Positions 51,632 to 61,743 of a DNA stretch of 64,000 bases are shown here, one piece after another (within the stretch, counting starts at the first letter, position 1; each line of letters begins with the position of its first letter). The DNA is taken from contig JAQFVV010006274.1 in NCBI GenBank assembly GCA_028023455.1, positions 1,118,001-1,182,000 of the forward strand. Direction: 5' to 3'. Both the position numbers and the translations under genes were made by a program. The notes under the pieces are model-generated. The model had not been told where the DNA came from. It saw nothing but the letters and a program-made list of their open reading frames with translations, and made no database searches. This DNA comes from Epiperipatus broadwayi. Lineage: Eukaryota > Onychophora > Udeonychophora > Euonychophora > Peripatidae.

Positions 51632-52857
51632 AATAAAGTTGAAAGTTTGCTTTATTTGAAATAAGATAGCAAGAGTGAAACCCAGCAAGTATGTTTAGAA
51701 AATAGAAATTATAGATGCGTGCATTAGATTTTACACAGAGAAAGAGAAAGTCATTACTTTGAGATTTATGATAATCGTCACTAAATCACTGATTATAAAA
51801 TAGATATAGAGTTACATTTTACTTTATATAAATTAATACATAGATGGAGGTTTTAAGAGTTCATATTGGTGGCAGAGACAGGATTACCTTCTGTTATTTG
51901 AAGACTTGATGGCTGTACAGGTTGATATGCGTATGGGAAAATAATGCGGATAAACAGTCAGCAATGCAAATTTTTGGAGAAATAATGGTTGGCATCCTTT
52001 AAGAGTTAAATTAACATTTGATTAAGACAATCTTTAAATGGAGATGGCATAGCTATGGAGGCAATCTTGAAAAGATCAGGAAAGTAAATTTCTTCCACTA
52101 CTCAAAAGTCATATTTTAAAAATTTGAGTGACGCAGGTTTGTTTTGGAACACCTTCTGAAAATAAAGTACAGAGTGAGTAGCACAGCATTTTGGCCTGTA
52201 TTTATACGACATCAAAACCTTCTAGAACTTTCTATTTGCCTTACCGCTGGCGAGGCCCCGATGTACATTAACTGACTTGACTGCATTTATCCTTTGTTAA
52301 CGATTACATTTTAAAGATGACAATGAGATATGTTCAAGAGAGTATTGTTTCAATCTATTTCGAGTTGGAAATAGATTCACGATATGTTTTTTTTTTTTTA
52401 ACATAGGATCTTTTAAAATAAATCTACTTTACCAAAGACATTTAAATTGAACAAGGTATGTTCTTTTGTTTGCAAATTTCAATTGTATTAATTATTCTCT
52501 AAAACGTTCTCTGGTATTATGTCAGCTTAAATAAAATAATGCACGAATTATAAATGCAATGAAACAAAATAGTTAATAATATATATTATTATAATAGTTG
52601 CAGCAATCTGTGATACATGCACACACATGCACGACCATTTACGGTGGTGGAAATTTAAATATTTATTAATTAAAGTAATATTATTCAATCAAAATAATGC
52701 TTAACTAACAAAAGAGGGGGGAATAATCATGTGTGTATGCGTACTTGCACTCTCTAATGATTAATGAATACAAAAATGGGTTTGAACCTCTGGTTGAAGG
52801 TTCCTAATATCACCAGACAGTGAAGCAAAAATATGTATAACAGATTTTACTGCTTCA

Positions 52858-53016
52858 CAAGGAAGTATTTTAAGTTCCATTCTTTTTGCCATTTATACTT
52901 CTGATTTAGCTTCTGTTATAACTGAGAAAAATATATTATGTTATGCAGATGATTTTTTTAGAGATCAGACAAAAAAATGATTATATAATATTACAAAATT
53001 ATGTTAATACTTTTTA
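52858..53016 (+). pseudogene. LINE A fragment 3: RT palm with YADD
   Basis: Continues the RT after insertion B: QGSILSSILFAIYTSDL, then ILCYADDFF, which carries the two catalytic aspartates of the polymerase site. The frame ends at 53016, where a foldback element entered. Confidence 0.85.
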
Positions 53017-53371
53017 CATTCGAATATCAGCCTTTCAAGCTAATTGTGCAAACGCTTTGCGAGTGATAATAATAAATGAATACATTCTCACCAATACAAG
53101 ATATAGTATTTATGCAGTATTTAGACAATTTCATCGACGTCAGTCGTTCAGACATCGTATAGAGTAAATTGAAAGTAACTGTTCTATCGTCACACTTTCT
53201 TTGCCAGTACTTCAGATTTGCTCATATATAAATATTTGAGTCGTAGGAATAAGAGGATTCCTTTTTATTCCTGCATAAATACTATATCTTGTATTGGTGA
53301 GAATGTATTCATTTATTATTAACACTCGCAAAGCGTTTGCACAATTAGCTTGAAAGGCTGATATTCGAATG
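53017..53371. mobile_element. Foldback element, 355 bp, 101 bp terminal inverted repeats
   Basis: The left arm 53017-53117 and right arm 53271-53371 are reverse complements with one mismatch. Ends are CATTCGAATATCAGCC. TA lies directly outside both ends (53015-53016 and 53372-53373), as for Tc1/mariner-type elements. The 153 bp centre has no coding sequence. High arm identity marks it as a recent arrival in LINE A. Confidence 0.9.
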
Positions 53372-54240
53372 TAAATACAAGTGTATGCAGACGCTATATA
53401 AAATAAATGCTTATAAATACTTTTTGTGATTGGTGCCATATCAATAATATGCAAATAAATATAAAAAAATGCAATTCACTGTCTTATACAAAGAAAACAA
53501 CAATTAATAATGGTCAATATAATGTTAATGGGAACAAAATTGCCAAAACATTTAAACAGGAAGATCTGGGTATCATTTTCACAAGTTATTATAAATTTAA
53601 TAAGCATATTCAAACAGTAGTTAATAAATCTCTTAAAATTATGGGCATGATTTTGAGATCAAACATTCAATTTACAATAGAAATATATATATATTACTAT
53701 TTAATACTTTAATTGTACCTGTTCTGCATTATGGCTCTACTGTTTGGAATCCATACACTCAAACAAATATACGTAAATTACAAAAAATACAAGATAAATA
53801 TTTTAAATATATTTATAAAAATAAAATATATACTAAGAAGATAAACAATATTATAATAAAAGACTGTTAATGGACATATCATTTTTATTTAATGTATCAT
53901 TAGACTAAGCAATCACAAGAATTTCAACTAGGATTCCATTTTATAATCCTAGATGTCATGATTCGTTTCATTTACCTGTATTAAAACATTCCATTAATTC
54001 ACCATTGCATAGATTGCAACTGGAATCTAATAAAAAGTTTTAAGATATTGATATTTTATCTTTAAACTATAAACAATTTAAGGACAAAATAAAATCAATC
54101 TTACATTGACATTAATAATGTAAATAGTATTTCAAACATATCTATGTGTACTACTTTGTAATTTATAATACAGATATATACTACTTTGTAAATACTTGTG
54201 GCTTTGTTTGAGCTGTTTATTTATGAATAAATTGAATTGA
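53372..54240 (+). pseudogene. LINE A fragment 4: RT thumb, C-terminus and 3' end
   Basis: The frame picks up with MLINTFCDWCHINNMQINI, then EDLGIIFTSYYKFNKHI, VPVLHYGSTVWNP and a C-terminal stretch with RIPFYNPRCHDSF and HSINSPLHRL, all usual for the thumb and tail of CR1/Jockey-type RTs. It closes with ATTTATGAATAAATTGAATT and passes into (ATT)n. Joined with fragments 1 to 3 the LINE is about 2.4 kb, a 5'-truncated copy. Confidence 0.8.
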
Positions 54241-54265
54241 ATTATTATTATTATTATCATCATCA

Positions 54266-54346
<81 letters not shown>

Positions 54347-54375
54347 TATTATTATTATTGCTATTATTATTATTT
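54241..54375. repeat. (ATT)n(ATC)n / (AAT)n tract between two LINE tails
   Basis: ATT and ATC repeats, then a long AAT run, then ATT repeats again. LINE A ends into it from the left and LINE B, on the other strand, ends into it from the right. Confidence 0.95.
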
Positions 54376-54626
54376 AATATATTTAACAGATTTTACATCC
54401 AAACAAAAATGCACAGCGAATCTAGTTCCCAAAACATTTGCAGAGTTTTTTGCACAATAGTCCTAAATGTTCTATCATCTGTTTCAAATATATTAATACC
54501 ATTAAAGTATTTATTGTAAATCTAGGTAATCTTACTAATGCTGAATTTTTTAATGTTTTACTTTTAAATTTTGGAATATTATACAAACTTGTTTGATCTC
54601 ATATCCTTTATCTTTACCTTAAATGA

Positions 54627-54850
54627 TAATTATAAATTTATTAAACGCACATTGATTACGTAAGTAATATTTACTGAGGCTATAACCTCGATAATATGCG
54701 TATAAAATGTGATAGTAGGGACCTCTACAGGTGTTTTAACCACAAGCTCTTTTCTTCCATAGCGTAAGCTTGTGGTTAAAACACCTGTAGAGGTCCCTAC
54801 TATCACATTTTATACGCATATTATCGAGGTTATAGCCTCAGTAAATATTA
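54627..54850. mobile_element. Hairpin element, copy 1 (88 bp perfect inverted repeat)
   Basis: 54661-54748 and 54767-54854 are perfect reverse complements of 88 bp around an 18 bp loop (the last 4 bp of the right arm belong to the flanking duplication). The element starts TAATTATAAATT and is flanked by CTTAAATGA at 54618-54626 and 54851-54859. Copy 2 at 51474 has the same parts and its own 10 bp flanking duplication. A 9-10 bp duplication is in the range of Mutator-like elements, but the ends are not clear terminal inverted repeats, so the superfamily is open. Confidence 0.85.
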
Positions 54851-55225
54851 CTTAAATGATAATGTTGTTTGGCAAATTCTCACATCTATTATACTTGATG
54901 TAATTTTTTTAAAATACTTCATATCAGCATAGATTCGTCTTTTGTAGAGTGCATTGTCATCACATATTATTTCTGATTAAATGTATCTTAAAATTTTTTT
55001 ATAAACCTTTTCCATTGCTAGTCTATTACTTAATTTACATGAGTTCCAGATCAAAGATCCATAATTTAAAATAAGTAAGACCAATGTATGGAACAAATAT
55101 ACATATGTATTTCTCTTAAACATTTTACAGTTTCTGAGAATTAAACCCATTATTTTATAACTGTTGTAATATTTTGAATATTATTATTAAATGTCCCATT
55201 ATTAATAAAAATAATACCTAAATTT

Positions 55226-55634
55226 TTATGATCTTCTTTTCTTTGAAATACGTTTTGAGTTTAGTGTATAATTAAACAAGACTTGTAGATGATTTTTTAG
55301 AAAACGATATGACACAACATTTTTCAATGTTAATTTCCATATAGTTTCCCACATACCAATCCTGAAATTTTTTGATATCAGACTGCAAAATCTTCTGATC
55401 ATCAAAATTCTTAATAGTTTTATGCAGTTTAGTATCATCTGCAAAGCAGAGAATGTCAGAACCACTTACACACTGCTTTATATCCAAAGAATAAACTGAA
55501 AAAAGCAGTGGTTCAAGTATACTTCTTTGAGGCACTCCAGCATTACTAAAATATGTGTATGATTTTACAGACCCAAAAGATACAAAATTAGGTCTATTTG
55601 AGACAAAAGATACAATCACTGTAGAAGTTCCCAT
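55226..55634 (-). pseudogene. LINE B: RT palm and thumb
   Basis: A frame shifted relative to the preceding RT segment reads AGVPQRSILEPLLFSVYSLD and DILCFADDTKLHKTI. CFADD is the catalytic box; GVPQRSILEP departs from the usual GVPQGSILGP at two glycines. It continues FDDQKILQSDIKKFQDWY and ISFSKK before another frame change near 55272. The mutated turn and the frame changes show that the element is dead. Confidence 0.85.
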
Positions 55635-56155
55635 CTAAAACCAATAGTGTGCAACTTACTCATCAATTTAGAGTGATCTACTCGATCAAATGCTTTGCTT
55701 AAATCAAAATAAATTACATCTAGCTGTAATCTGTTATCAATTGCATTTGCAATAGCATCTTGAATATATATCAAATTAATCTCAACAGTACTGCCTGGGA
55801 TAAAACCATGTTGTGTTTTAGATAAGGATTTACATACTTTATCTATTATCTTATTATACACACATTTTTCAAAGATTTTTCCAGATATACATAATAATGA
55901 GATAGGTCTATAATTACTAACATTATTTGATTTGACTTTTGGTATTGGTATAACTTTTGCAACTTTCCAAGAATCAGGAAAAATACCCTGCTGTAAAGAG
56001 ATATTAAAAATATAACAAAGCACTGGAGCCAGCAATTCAGCACATTCTTTATAAATAAAAACAGGTAGCATATCATATCCAAAACTTTTTTTATTTTTAA
56101 ACTGCTTTATTGCTATTAAAATGTCATTATAATTTAATGAGTCAATAACTATCAA
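55616..56155 (-). pseudogene. LINE B: N-terminal RT segment
   Basis: A 179-residue open segment with, in order, KKSFGYDMLPVFIYK, GIFPDSWKVAKVIPIPK, NYRPISLLCISGKIFEK, KTQHGFIPGSTVEINL and LDVIYFDLSKAFDRVDH. This is the finger and first palm part of a non-LTR RT, with the first catalytic aspartate in FDLSKAFD. The start shown is only the first methionine in the surviving frame; the original protein ran through from the endonuclease. Confidence 0.9.
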
Positions 56156-56709
56156 ATCATTACTTTTATAAGCAGGTTTAACTCTATATGATCTAGATAG
56201 TACATTTCTCCTTGTACATAATTAATAAATAGTTGGCAAAAACATCAGCTGTAAGACTCCCATTGTCAATTGACATTTTATTTTTTTTACACCAGAATGC
56301 TTTTTAATAAATGACCAAAAGTAATTTGAATTCCAATTTAAGTTGTCTTCTAGTTTCTCAATATATCTTTTGAAATCAATTTTTACTATGATTTTAAATA
56401 ATCTTCTAAAAATTTATAAAGTTATTATAACAAATTATTGATTCTGATTTTTTAAACAACTTATGATGCTATGTTTTCTTTTGTATATACAAAACAATTT
56501 CTTAGAGAACCAAGGAGGATATTTTTTAGATGATTTATAGCATAATGGTATTCTATTATTTAAAATGTTTTGCATATTTTTTTGAAACAGATGTACTGCC
56601 TCATTTACATTTGGGGAACAATATATTTGGTCCCAATCAGCATACTTGATTCACAATATAAATTATAATAATTACCAAGTTTATAATTTCTATTTGAAGT
56701 TAACATACC

Positions 56710-57501
56710 TTAATTTAATGATATGTGTTTAACATAAACAAAAAACTCAATTGCTGGATGATGAGAGTCTTCTTTCAATAATGGCTGTACACTATGCCTC
56801 ACATCTACATTATGAAAGTTAATTAATATAAAATCTAGAACACATCCATTACTATTTTTTAACTGATTTCTTTGTACTACACCAGTTATATTTATAAATT
56901 CTATAATTCTTTGTCCTTTATTTATTTCATTACTGCATAATCCAATTGTTTCATCTTCTATCATTACATATCGTGCATTAAAGTCACCACAGATCAAAAT
57001 ATTGTGCTTATAATTACGTAAATATTTTTCCAATTTCTCCAAATCATTATTTAGTTCAATTATATTAATATAAGGAGGAATATACATATTCCCAAACAAA
57101 AACAATTGAGATTCAAATATCATTTCAATCCAAATAGAATCAATAAAATTCAGTTCTATATTTACTTGCTTTGTTACAATGTTGTTTTTAACTGCCAATA
57201 AAACACTTTCACCTTTTGAAAGCTTAGAGTTTACATGATCATGTCTATATAGTAAATATCTATGATCCACAATCTGATCAGTAATAAATTGATCATTCAA
57301 CCATGTTTCTGTCAAGGCTATTAGATCATATTCTTCTGCAACAACAGCATGTTTCAATAACTGACATTTAGTTCTTAACCCTCTAACATTTTGCATATAA
57401 CAACAGAAAATGTTAGTTTTATTAATTAACTTCTTATTACCACTGTTATGTAAAGAATTTTTATAATTTTTTTTACAATCTTTATAAATGCAATAATCCA
57501 T
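56710..57501 (-). CDS. LINE B: APE-type endonuclease part of ORF2
   Basis: A 263-residue open frame that would nick target DNA for target-primed reverse transcription. Visible motifs: QNVRGLR (residues 37-43, metal-binding Asn), LTETWLN with catalytic Glu65, YIPP, GDFNARY in the middle-right of the domain, and the DSHHPA motif near the C-terminus. It ends in a stop before the RT linker, so the original single ORF2 protein is broken here. The methionine at 57501 follows a region of stops that still encodes the end of ORF1. Confidence 0.85.
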   Translation of the reverse strand: MDYCIYKDCKKNYKNSLHNSGNKKLINKTNIFCCYMQNVRGLRTKCQLLKHAVVAEEYDLIALTETWLNDQFITDQIVDHRYLLYRHDHVNSKLSKGESVLLAVKNNIVTKQVNIELNFIDSIWIEMIFESQLFLFGNMYIPPYINIIELNNDLEKLEKYLRNYKHNILICGDFNARYVMIEDETIGLCSNEINKGQRIIEFINITGVVQRNQLKNSNGCVLDFILINFHNVDVRHSVQPLLKEDSHHPAIEFFVYVKHISLN

Positions 57502-57559
57502 TATACATTACTAATATTATCTTCAACTACCTGATTCTTTATTTGTTCATTAACAATTA

Positions 57560-57762
57560 AATCTTTATTTAATTTCCCATAAAATGGATATATATATAAA
57601 TGCCTGATGCCCAAAAATTTGAATTAACTATTTCACTCATATCATTTTCTTTGACAGAAATATAAATGAGGAATAAAATTTATTTGCAGATATAAACTTA
57701 TGACATACCACAGTTGTATCTAACTTTCCTGTTATATAAGCAATCACATCTTTTGATGATGA
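57560..57762 (-). pseudogene. LINE B: C-terminal remnant of ORF1
   Basis: Minus-strand frames read ITGKLDTTVVCHKFISAN, then FYSSFIFLS and IQIFGHQAF with stops between. This resembles the FSSFK..FWPxG end of ORF1 proteins in Jockey/CR1-like LINEs. It shows that the element is truncated inside ORF1. Confidence 0.5.
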
Positions 57763-57840
57763 TGATGATGATGATAATAATAATAATTCAATTCAATTCT
57801 TATTTATAATAATAATAATATGATGATGATGATGACTGTG
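57763..57840 (-). repeat. LINE-type tail with ATT and ATC repeats, 5' of LINE B
   Basis: On the minus strand, ATAAATAAGAATTGAATTG is followed by (ATT)n and (ATC)n and then directly by LINE B. The same order, with different spacing, ends LINE A. Confidence 0.6.
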
Positions 57841-58472
57841 TAATTTTTACCATTAGTATGAATTTTGTTTTTCCTAAAGCACTCCATTAATTTTACTGTT
57901 TTTGAAAAGAATGTTCAAAAAAGGGATACATATAAATTATGAATTTGTTGTTGTGCAAGTGTGGTCAGTTGGATAATGTAAGTTTTTTGACTAACTAAAG
58001 GTATATTTTTTTTTTTTAAAAAAGATTTAATTTAGCATCTTGTTATAACATATTATATATAACCTTTAATCAAGCTGCCTATATCAAGATGTATAAATTT
58101 CAAGGAAATAATCATAACATTATATTTGCAATTAATCAATTTCATTATATTATTGCCTCTTCGGAAAACAATATCTTGTTTGTTTTGGCATTTAAATAAA
58201 TATCTTTATTTATAATAATGATAACTCAATTAGATAAACAGTAATAATAGTTCTGATTGGGGAAGGAAGAGCAGTTTCATTAAAATAATATCAAAATAAT
58301 TTTATAAAAATTGTTTTAATTTTTGGATTATTTAATTGTTTTATTACATTTGATTTAATAAATATATATATACACTACGTTATCAATGATAGAATAATAT
58401 TATGCATAAAAACACTTCTTTTCAAAATATTACTGTAATTTGTCATGTGTATATATATATTAACTTTTATAG
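57841..58472. other. Non-coding DNA before candidate exon B
   Basis: AT-rich. It ends in TATATATTAACTTTTATAG, which can serve as a splice acceptor. Confidence 0.5.
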
Positions 58473-58585
58473 AGAAGCTATTGATTTAACACTATCGCAA
58501 TGGTTGGAAGAACTTCATAGAGTGATAAAAACTGGATTGCAGTCTATGCCAATCCCTGAAAAGAGTGAAGACAAATCTGAAACAA
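58473..58585 (+). CDS. Candidate host exon B (unidentified protein)
   Basis: A 113 nt open segment, clearly richer in G and C than its flanks, between the acceptor TTAACTTTTATAG and the donor GAAACAA|GTAAG. It encodes 37 full codons including EAIDLTLSQWLEELHRVIK and MPIPEKSEDKSE, an amphipathic helix followed by an acidic linker. It starts with the last base of a codon and ends with the first base of another. The start phase matches the end of candidate exon A. I do not recognise the protein family. Confidence 0.5.
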
Positions 58586-59901
58586 GTAAGATTGATTTAT
58601 TTAGTAAATTTTTGTTTACAACTATCATTTTAAAATAGCTATTTTTGTTAAAATAATTTCAATATAAAATTCTTATTTAAAATTTTTTTGAAGCTTTCTA
58701 CAATTATTATTGTTCATTTTTCTAGAGACTAATGGTTACTATTTAAATATTTTATGGTGTTTTTATTCCTAATTTATGTATTATTGGCATTATTATTTTT
58801 GATAAAGATCTGTAATTATTAACTTTTAGAATAAAAATAATTTCTCTAATGATATTTAAAGAAAATGTAGTAGATTAATTTACAAGAGTTATATTTTATA
58901 TTATCAAATTTTATAGTAGATTCATGTACATTGATGTTTTACCATTGTATGTTGCGACAATTGAAACATTTAAATTTTATATGCAATGTCATCATCATCA
59001 TAATAATAACGTGCATGTGACAATTTGGACATGACCCTTATATTTACAGCAAGTTTATTTGAACCTTTCCACATTATCAATCTGTTGGATAATATAAGCA
59101 ATGAAACAGAATTAACAAACAAAGCAATTTGAATACTCCTCATAAGAGAATTTGACCTCAAACATTTGCCGCAGAAAATATGTCAGCTGCCATGAACTCC
59201 ATGCGCAAAGTGATATTATTTTCATATGCAGAAGCAACAAAAGTCTCAATATTATTGCCACATATTGTTGTAAGAAAGCAATAATGATAACGTAAATTTT
59301 ATTTTGGTAAAAATATAAATCAGAATGCAAGATTTCATAGATCGGTAATGAATGACCCTATTATATTAGACATCCTAATGGGTACCCTGAAAAAGCCTGT
59401 CATTGTGATGGAAGAGGCCTAGATGGAGGAAAATATAAGCAGAATTTCAGAGGCCTTCAATGCAACAATATCAAAAGATATGTTTTTTCATTTAAACATT
59501 TTTTTATTGATTGCTTGGTTATTCTAGAAATTATGGATATGAATTGTACTCTCTACAGATTTTCAAAAAATCTATTGTATGAAACGATTACATCAAACAA
59601 CATATGGGGCTCCATATTATGGATTGCTGATCACCCAAATCTTAAATATATTGCTATCAAATTTTTTACCTAATAAATTTGCCGACTGATCAACAGTCTG
59701 AAATAATATGTGCAAAGTAATTTGAAGTTTACCGTTAATTGTCTCGGCTTGCCGATCACATACCTGCGTTAATCATTATTAAACAGATTAAATAAATATT
59801 TATGTAGCTAATTTTTTTTTGTTATTTAATTGCTTGGAATTTCAACATAAATTTATATATATCGGAATGAATGCTTTAGCGTAAATTTGTTTGTATGGAA
59901 A
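58586..59901. other. Mostly non-coding; weak coding-like traces at 59050-59500
   Basis: After an acceptor-like TATATTTACAG, 59056 onward reads SLFEPFHIINLLDN in the phase exon B would need. A stop follows and no donor is evident. Other frames give MSAAMNSMRKVILFSYAEAT near 59180-59260. These may be a degraded exon or a pseudogene piece. Confidence 0.3.
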
Positions 59902-59993
59902 TGAATGCAGTTGATATTTTGGGGGTGGGATTTTATTGATTTTATGCTGAATGCAGTTGATATTTTGGGGGTGGGATTTTATTGATTTTATGC
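59902..59993. repeat. Two-copy 46 bp tandem repeat
   Basis: TGAATGCAGTTGATATTTTG with GGGGTGGGATTTTATTG occurs at 59902 and 59948, identical over the unit. Confidence 0.95.
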
Positions 59994-60049
59994 TTATGTC
60001 GTGATGCTTTTTAGACTAAAGTTAAGTTGGATTAATTTGTTCTGTGGGA

Positions 60050-60417
60050 TGTAGGGTGGGCCCTTCTATGATTATAATAACGGAGGTAGTGTGAAGGGTA
60101 ATTGTGGCTGTGTTCGTTTCATGTTTCCGACTGGAGCGAGGCACGGGCATGTTTTGTGATATAATTGAGTGGGCTTATGCACATACGTGGCGGACTCTTC
60201 TAAAAGTTCTCCTGGCGCCTATTACTGGGATTCGATTCGAATCTATGTATAAAATTAATAAAGCGTACGTGTATGGGTGTTAGAAATTATCGTCGCAGAA
60301 CATCATGTAATCCCCGGACGGAAGAACACAGCGGGTGCCAACAAAAAAGGAATCGTCAAGCAAGGATTAGAGTAGGTAGTGAGATGTTGTCACGGTCCCG
60401 TGGGGGTGGTGGTTACA
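60050..60417 (+). repeat. 5' LTR of the gypsy element (start tentative)
   Basis: The 3' edge is well fixed: GTTACA ends at 60417, two bases before the primer-binding site. The 5' edge is a guess at TGTAGGG (60050), chosen because it is the nearest TG start, mildly complementary to the end, and where the composition turns GC-rich. TATAAAA lies at 60248-60254 and AATAAA at 60257-60262. The 3' LTR is beyond the window, so the start cannot be confirmed here. Confidence 0.5.
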
Positions 60418-60419
60418 TT

Positions 60420-60437
60420 TGGCGCGTCAACGTGCGG
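60420..60437 (+). promoter_or_regulatory. Primer-binding site
   Basis: TGGCGCGTCAACGTGCGG resembles the TGGCGCCCAACGTGGGG sites common in arthropod Ty3/gypsy elements, where a host tRNA 3' end primes minus-strand synthesis. It lies two bases after the LTR end. Confidence 0.7.
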
Positions 60438-61206
60438 CGAAACTGTTGTTTCAAAGGGCAGAACCGACGTGAGTACAGCTGACGTTAATAACAACGAAAG
60501 CAAATCTAAAAAGAGGGCGCTCGAAATAACTGAACAAATTGTCTACTAAAGCAGGGGGAAAATTTTCGGAATTATCGTGAAAAAAAAAGAAACTATTAAA
60601 TATTGCTTGAGAGAGTGGGAAGGGGATTTAGTTCTAGTAGTATTAATAAAATAATCAAGCGGCCGGATATAACTGATATTTGTAGAAAGCTGTGGAATAG
60701 CGGGATTCCGTGGAGGAAATATCGTGCATCAAAGGAAGCCACTCGTAAATTAATTTCTATACTAATAAGACAACTGCAAATAATTTTAATCGAAAAAAAA
60801 AAAGGAAAGGAAAATCATTTTAATATTAGTGTATTCTTGAAAAAGGGAACGAACTGTATCTGGGATCTTGTTAGTTTTCGTGTTACTTAAAAATAAAAGG
60901 GACGTTGCGTATAAACAACACGGATATGTAGATGACCACAAAAAAAAAATATATATATATATATAAAAGTTAAGTAAAGTATAACCGTGAATATAACCGA
61001 GGGCTACCGTATATAAATGAAGGGAACAGTGGGACCTGGGATAATCTGAGCGTGAGGAACCAAATTGAAGGAAGGACAGGAGCTGTGGGAATTTTGAAGG
61101 GCAATGAGCATCGAAGGATAGGATAAGACAGTCAGGGGGACCCGCGGAGTAGTAGGTGACGAGTCGTGGATTATTATAGCCAAAGATAAACTAAATATTA
61201 AACAGA
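60438..61206 (+). other. Untranslated leader of the gypsy element
   Basis: A long leader of about 770 bp between the primer-binding site and gag. A 95-codon open frame at 60603-60890 shows no similarity that I recognise and is probably incidental. Confidence 0.5.
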
Positions 61207-61743
61207 ATGGAGGGAAAGTGGATTAAGCTGGAACATTTTACAGGAAAGGGAGACGAAAGCCCGTGTCGACATGTGGAAAGTCTAAAGAGGTTGTTCTCGT
61301 GCGGGCAGTTTAGTGAAGAGTCAAAGATAGCGATTGCATGCAGCCACATCCAAGGGGAGGTCGTGGACTGGTGGGAGTCGATGAAAGAGAAACCGGAGAC
61401 GTTTGAAGAATACCAAAGAGCCATCATGGGAAGATATTGGGGACTAGCCCAACAAGAAAGGGAAAGGTGGGCGATAGAGCAAAGTGAAAAGGGAGAAGAT
61501 GAAACGTACAGTACCTTCATACAGCGACAGGTGGCAAGGTTAAGAAAAATCAGTGAATATCGAGTACCGGAAGAGCGGCAAATCAGGATAGCGGGGCGCA
61601 ACCTGCCCAGGGAGATTAGACAAGTAATTGAGGGGAAAACTGAGATAAAACGAGTGTTGGAGATCTTAGATGCGGCCGAAAATGATGACTATTTCATCGG
61701 AGAAGGGAAGGATGGGATCCGGATAGCTAACAGCACAAGATGA
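61207..61743 (+). CDS. gag: Gag (capsid-like) protein of a Ty3/gypsy element
   Basis: 178 residues. The fold-defining landmarks of retrotransposon capsid proteins are visible: IQGEVVDWWESM (about residues 49-60), then TFEEYQRAIMGRYWG, a charged helix, a YSTFIQRQVARLRKI block and LPREIRQVIEGK. The start is the first ATG after an in-frame TAA at 61192. No CCHC zinc knuckle follows the capsid domain, although most gypsy Gags have one. The stop TGA at 61741 lies 17 bases into pol, which is in the +1 frame, so pol would be reached by programmed +1 frameshifting or from a separate start. The region is GC-rich compared with the host. Confidence 0.85.
   Translation: MEGKWIKLEHFTGKGDESPCRHVESLKRLFSCGQFSEESKIAIACSHIQGEVVDWWESMKEKPETFEEYQRAIMGRYWGLAQQERERWAIEQSEKGEDETYSTFIQRQVARLRKISEYRVPEERQIRIAGRNLPREIRQVIEGKTEIKRVLEILDAAENDDYFIGEGKDGIRIANSTR

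Larger units (their letters stand above)
47835..52857. mobile_element. Insertion B into LINE A (5023 bp, LTR-type termini)
   Basis: The insert begins TGTACTGATCAG and ends ACTGCTTCA. It is flanked by CAAG at 47831-47834 and 52858-52861. Removing it and one CAAG restores an in-frame GILQGSIL in the LINE reverse transcriptase, which fixes the edges. TG..CA ends with a 4 bp duplication are typical of LTR retroelements. I do not find a second copy of either terminus inside, and the only pol-like trace is ADMLTKAL at 49227-49253, so the element is heavily rearranged. It carries the palindrome at 50536, the tandem array after it, and hairpin element copy 2 at 51474. Confidence 0.7.
54376..57762 (-). 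mobile_element. LINE B, CR1/Jockey-like, 5'-truncated in ORF1, inactive
   Basis: Minus-strand element with, in order from 57762 down, the end of ORF1, an intact-looking endonuclease frame, a broken RT and a 3' region that meets the AAT tract. Its proteins align motif by motif with LINE A, so the two belong to related lineages. Upstream (right) of its start is a LINE-type tail with ATT and ATC repeats. The hairpin element at 54627-54850 sits in its 3' region. Confidence 0.8.

Noticed and set aside
60603-60890. 95-codon open frame in the gypsy leader
   Set aside because: No recognisable domain, not in frame with gag, and leader frames of this length are common by chance in GC-richer sequence.
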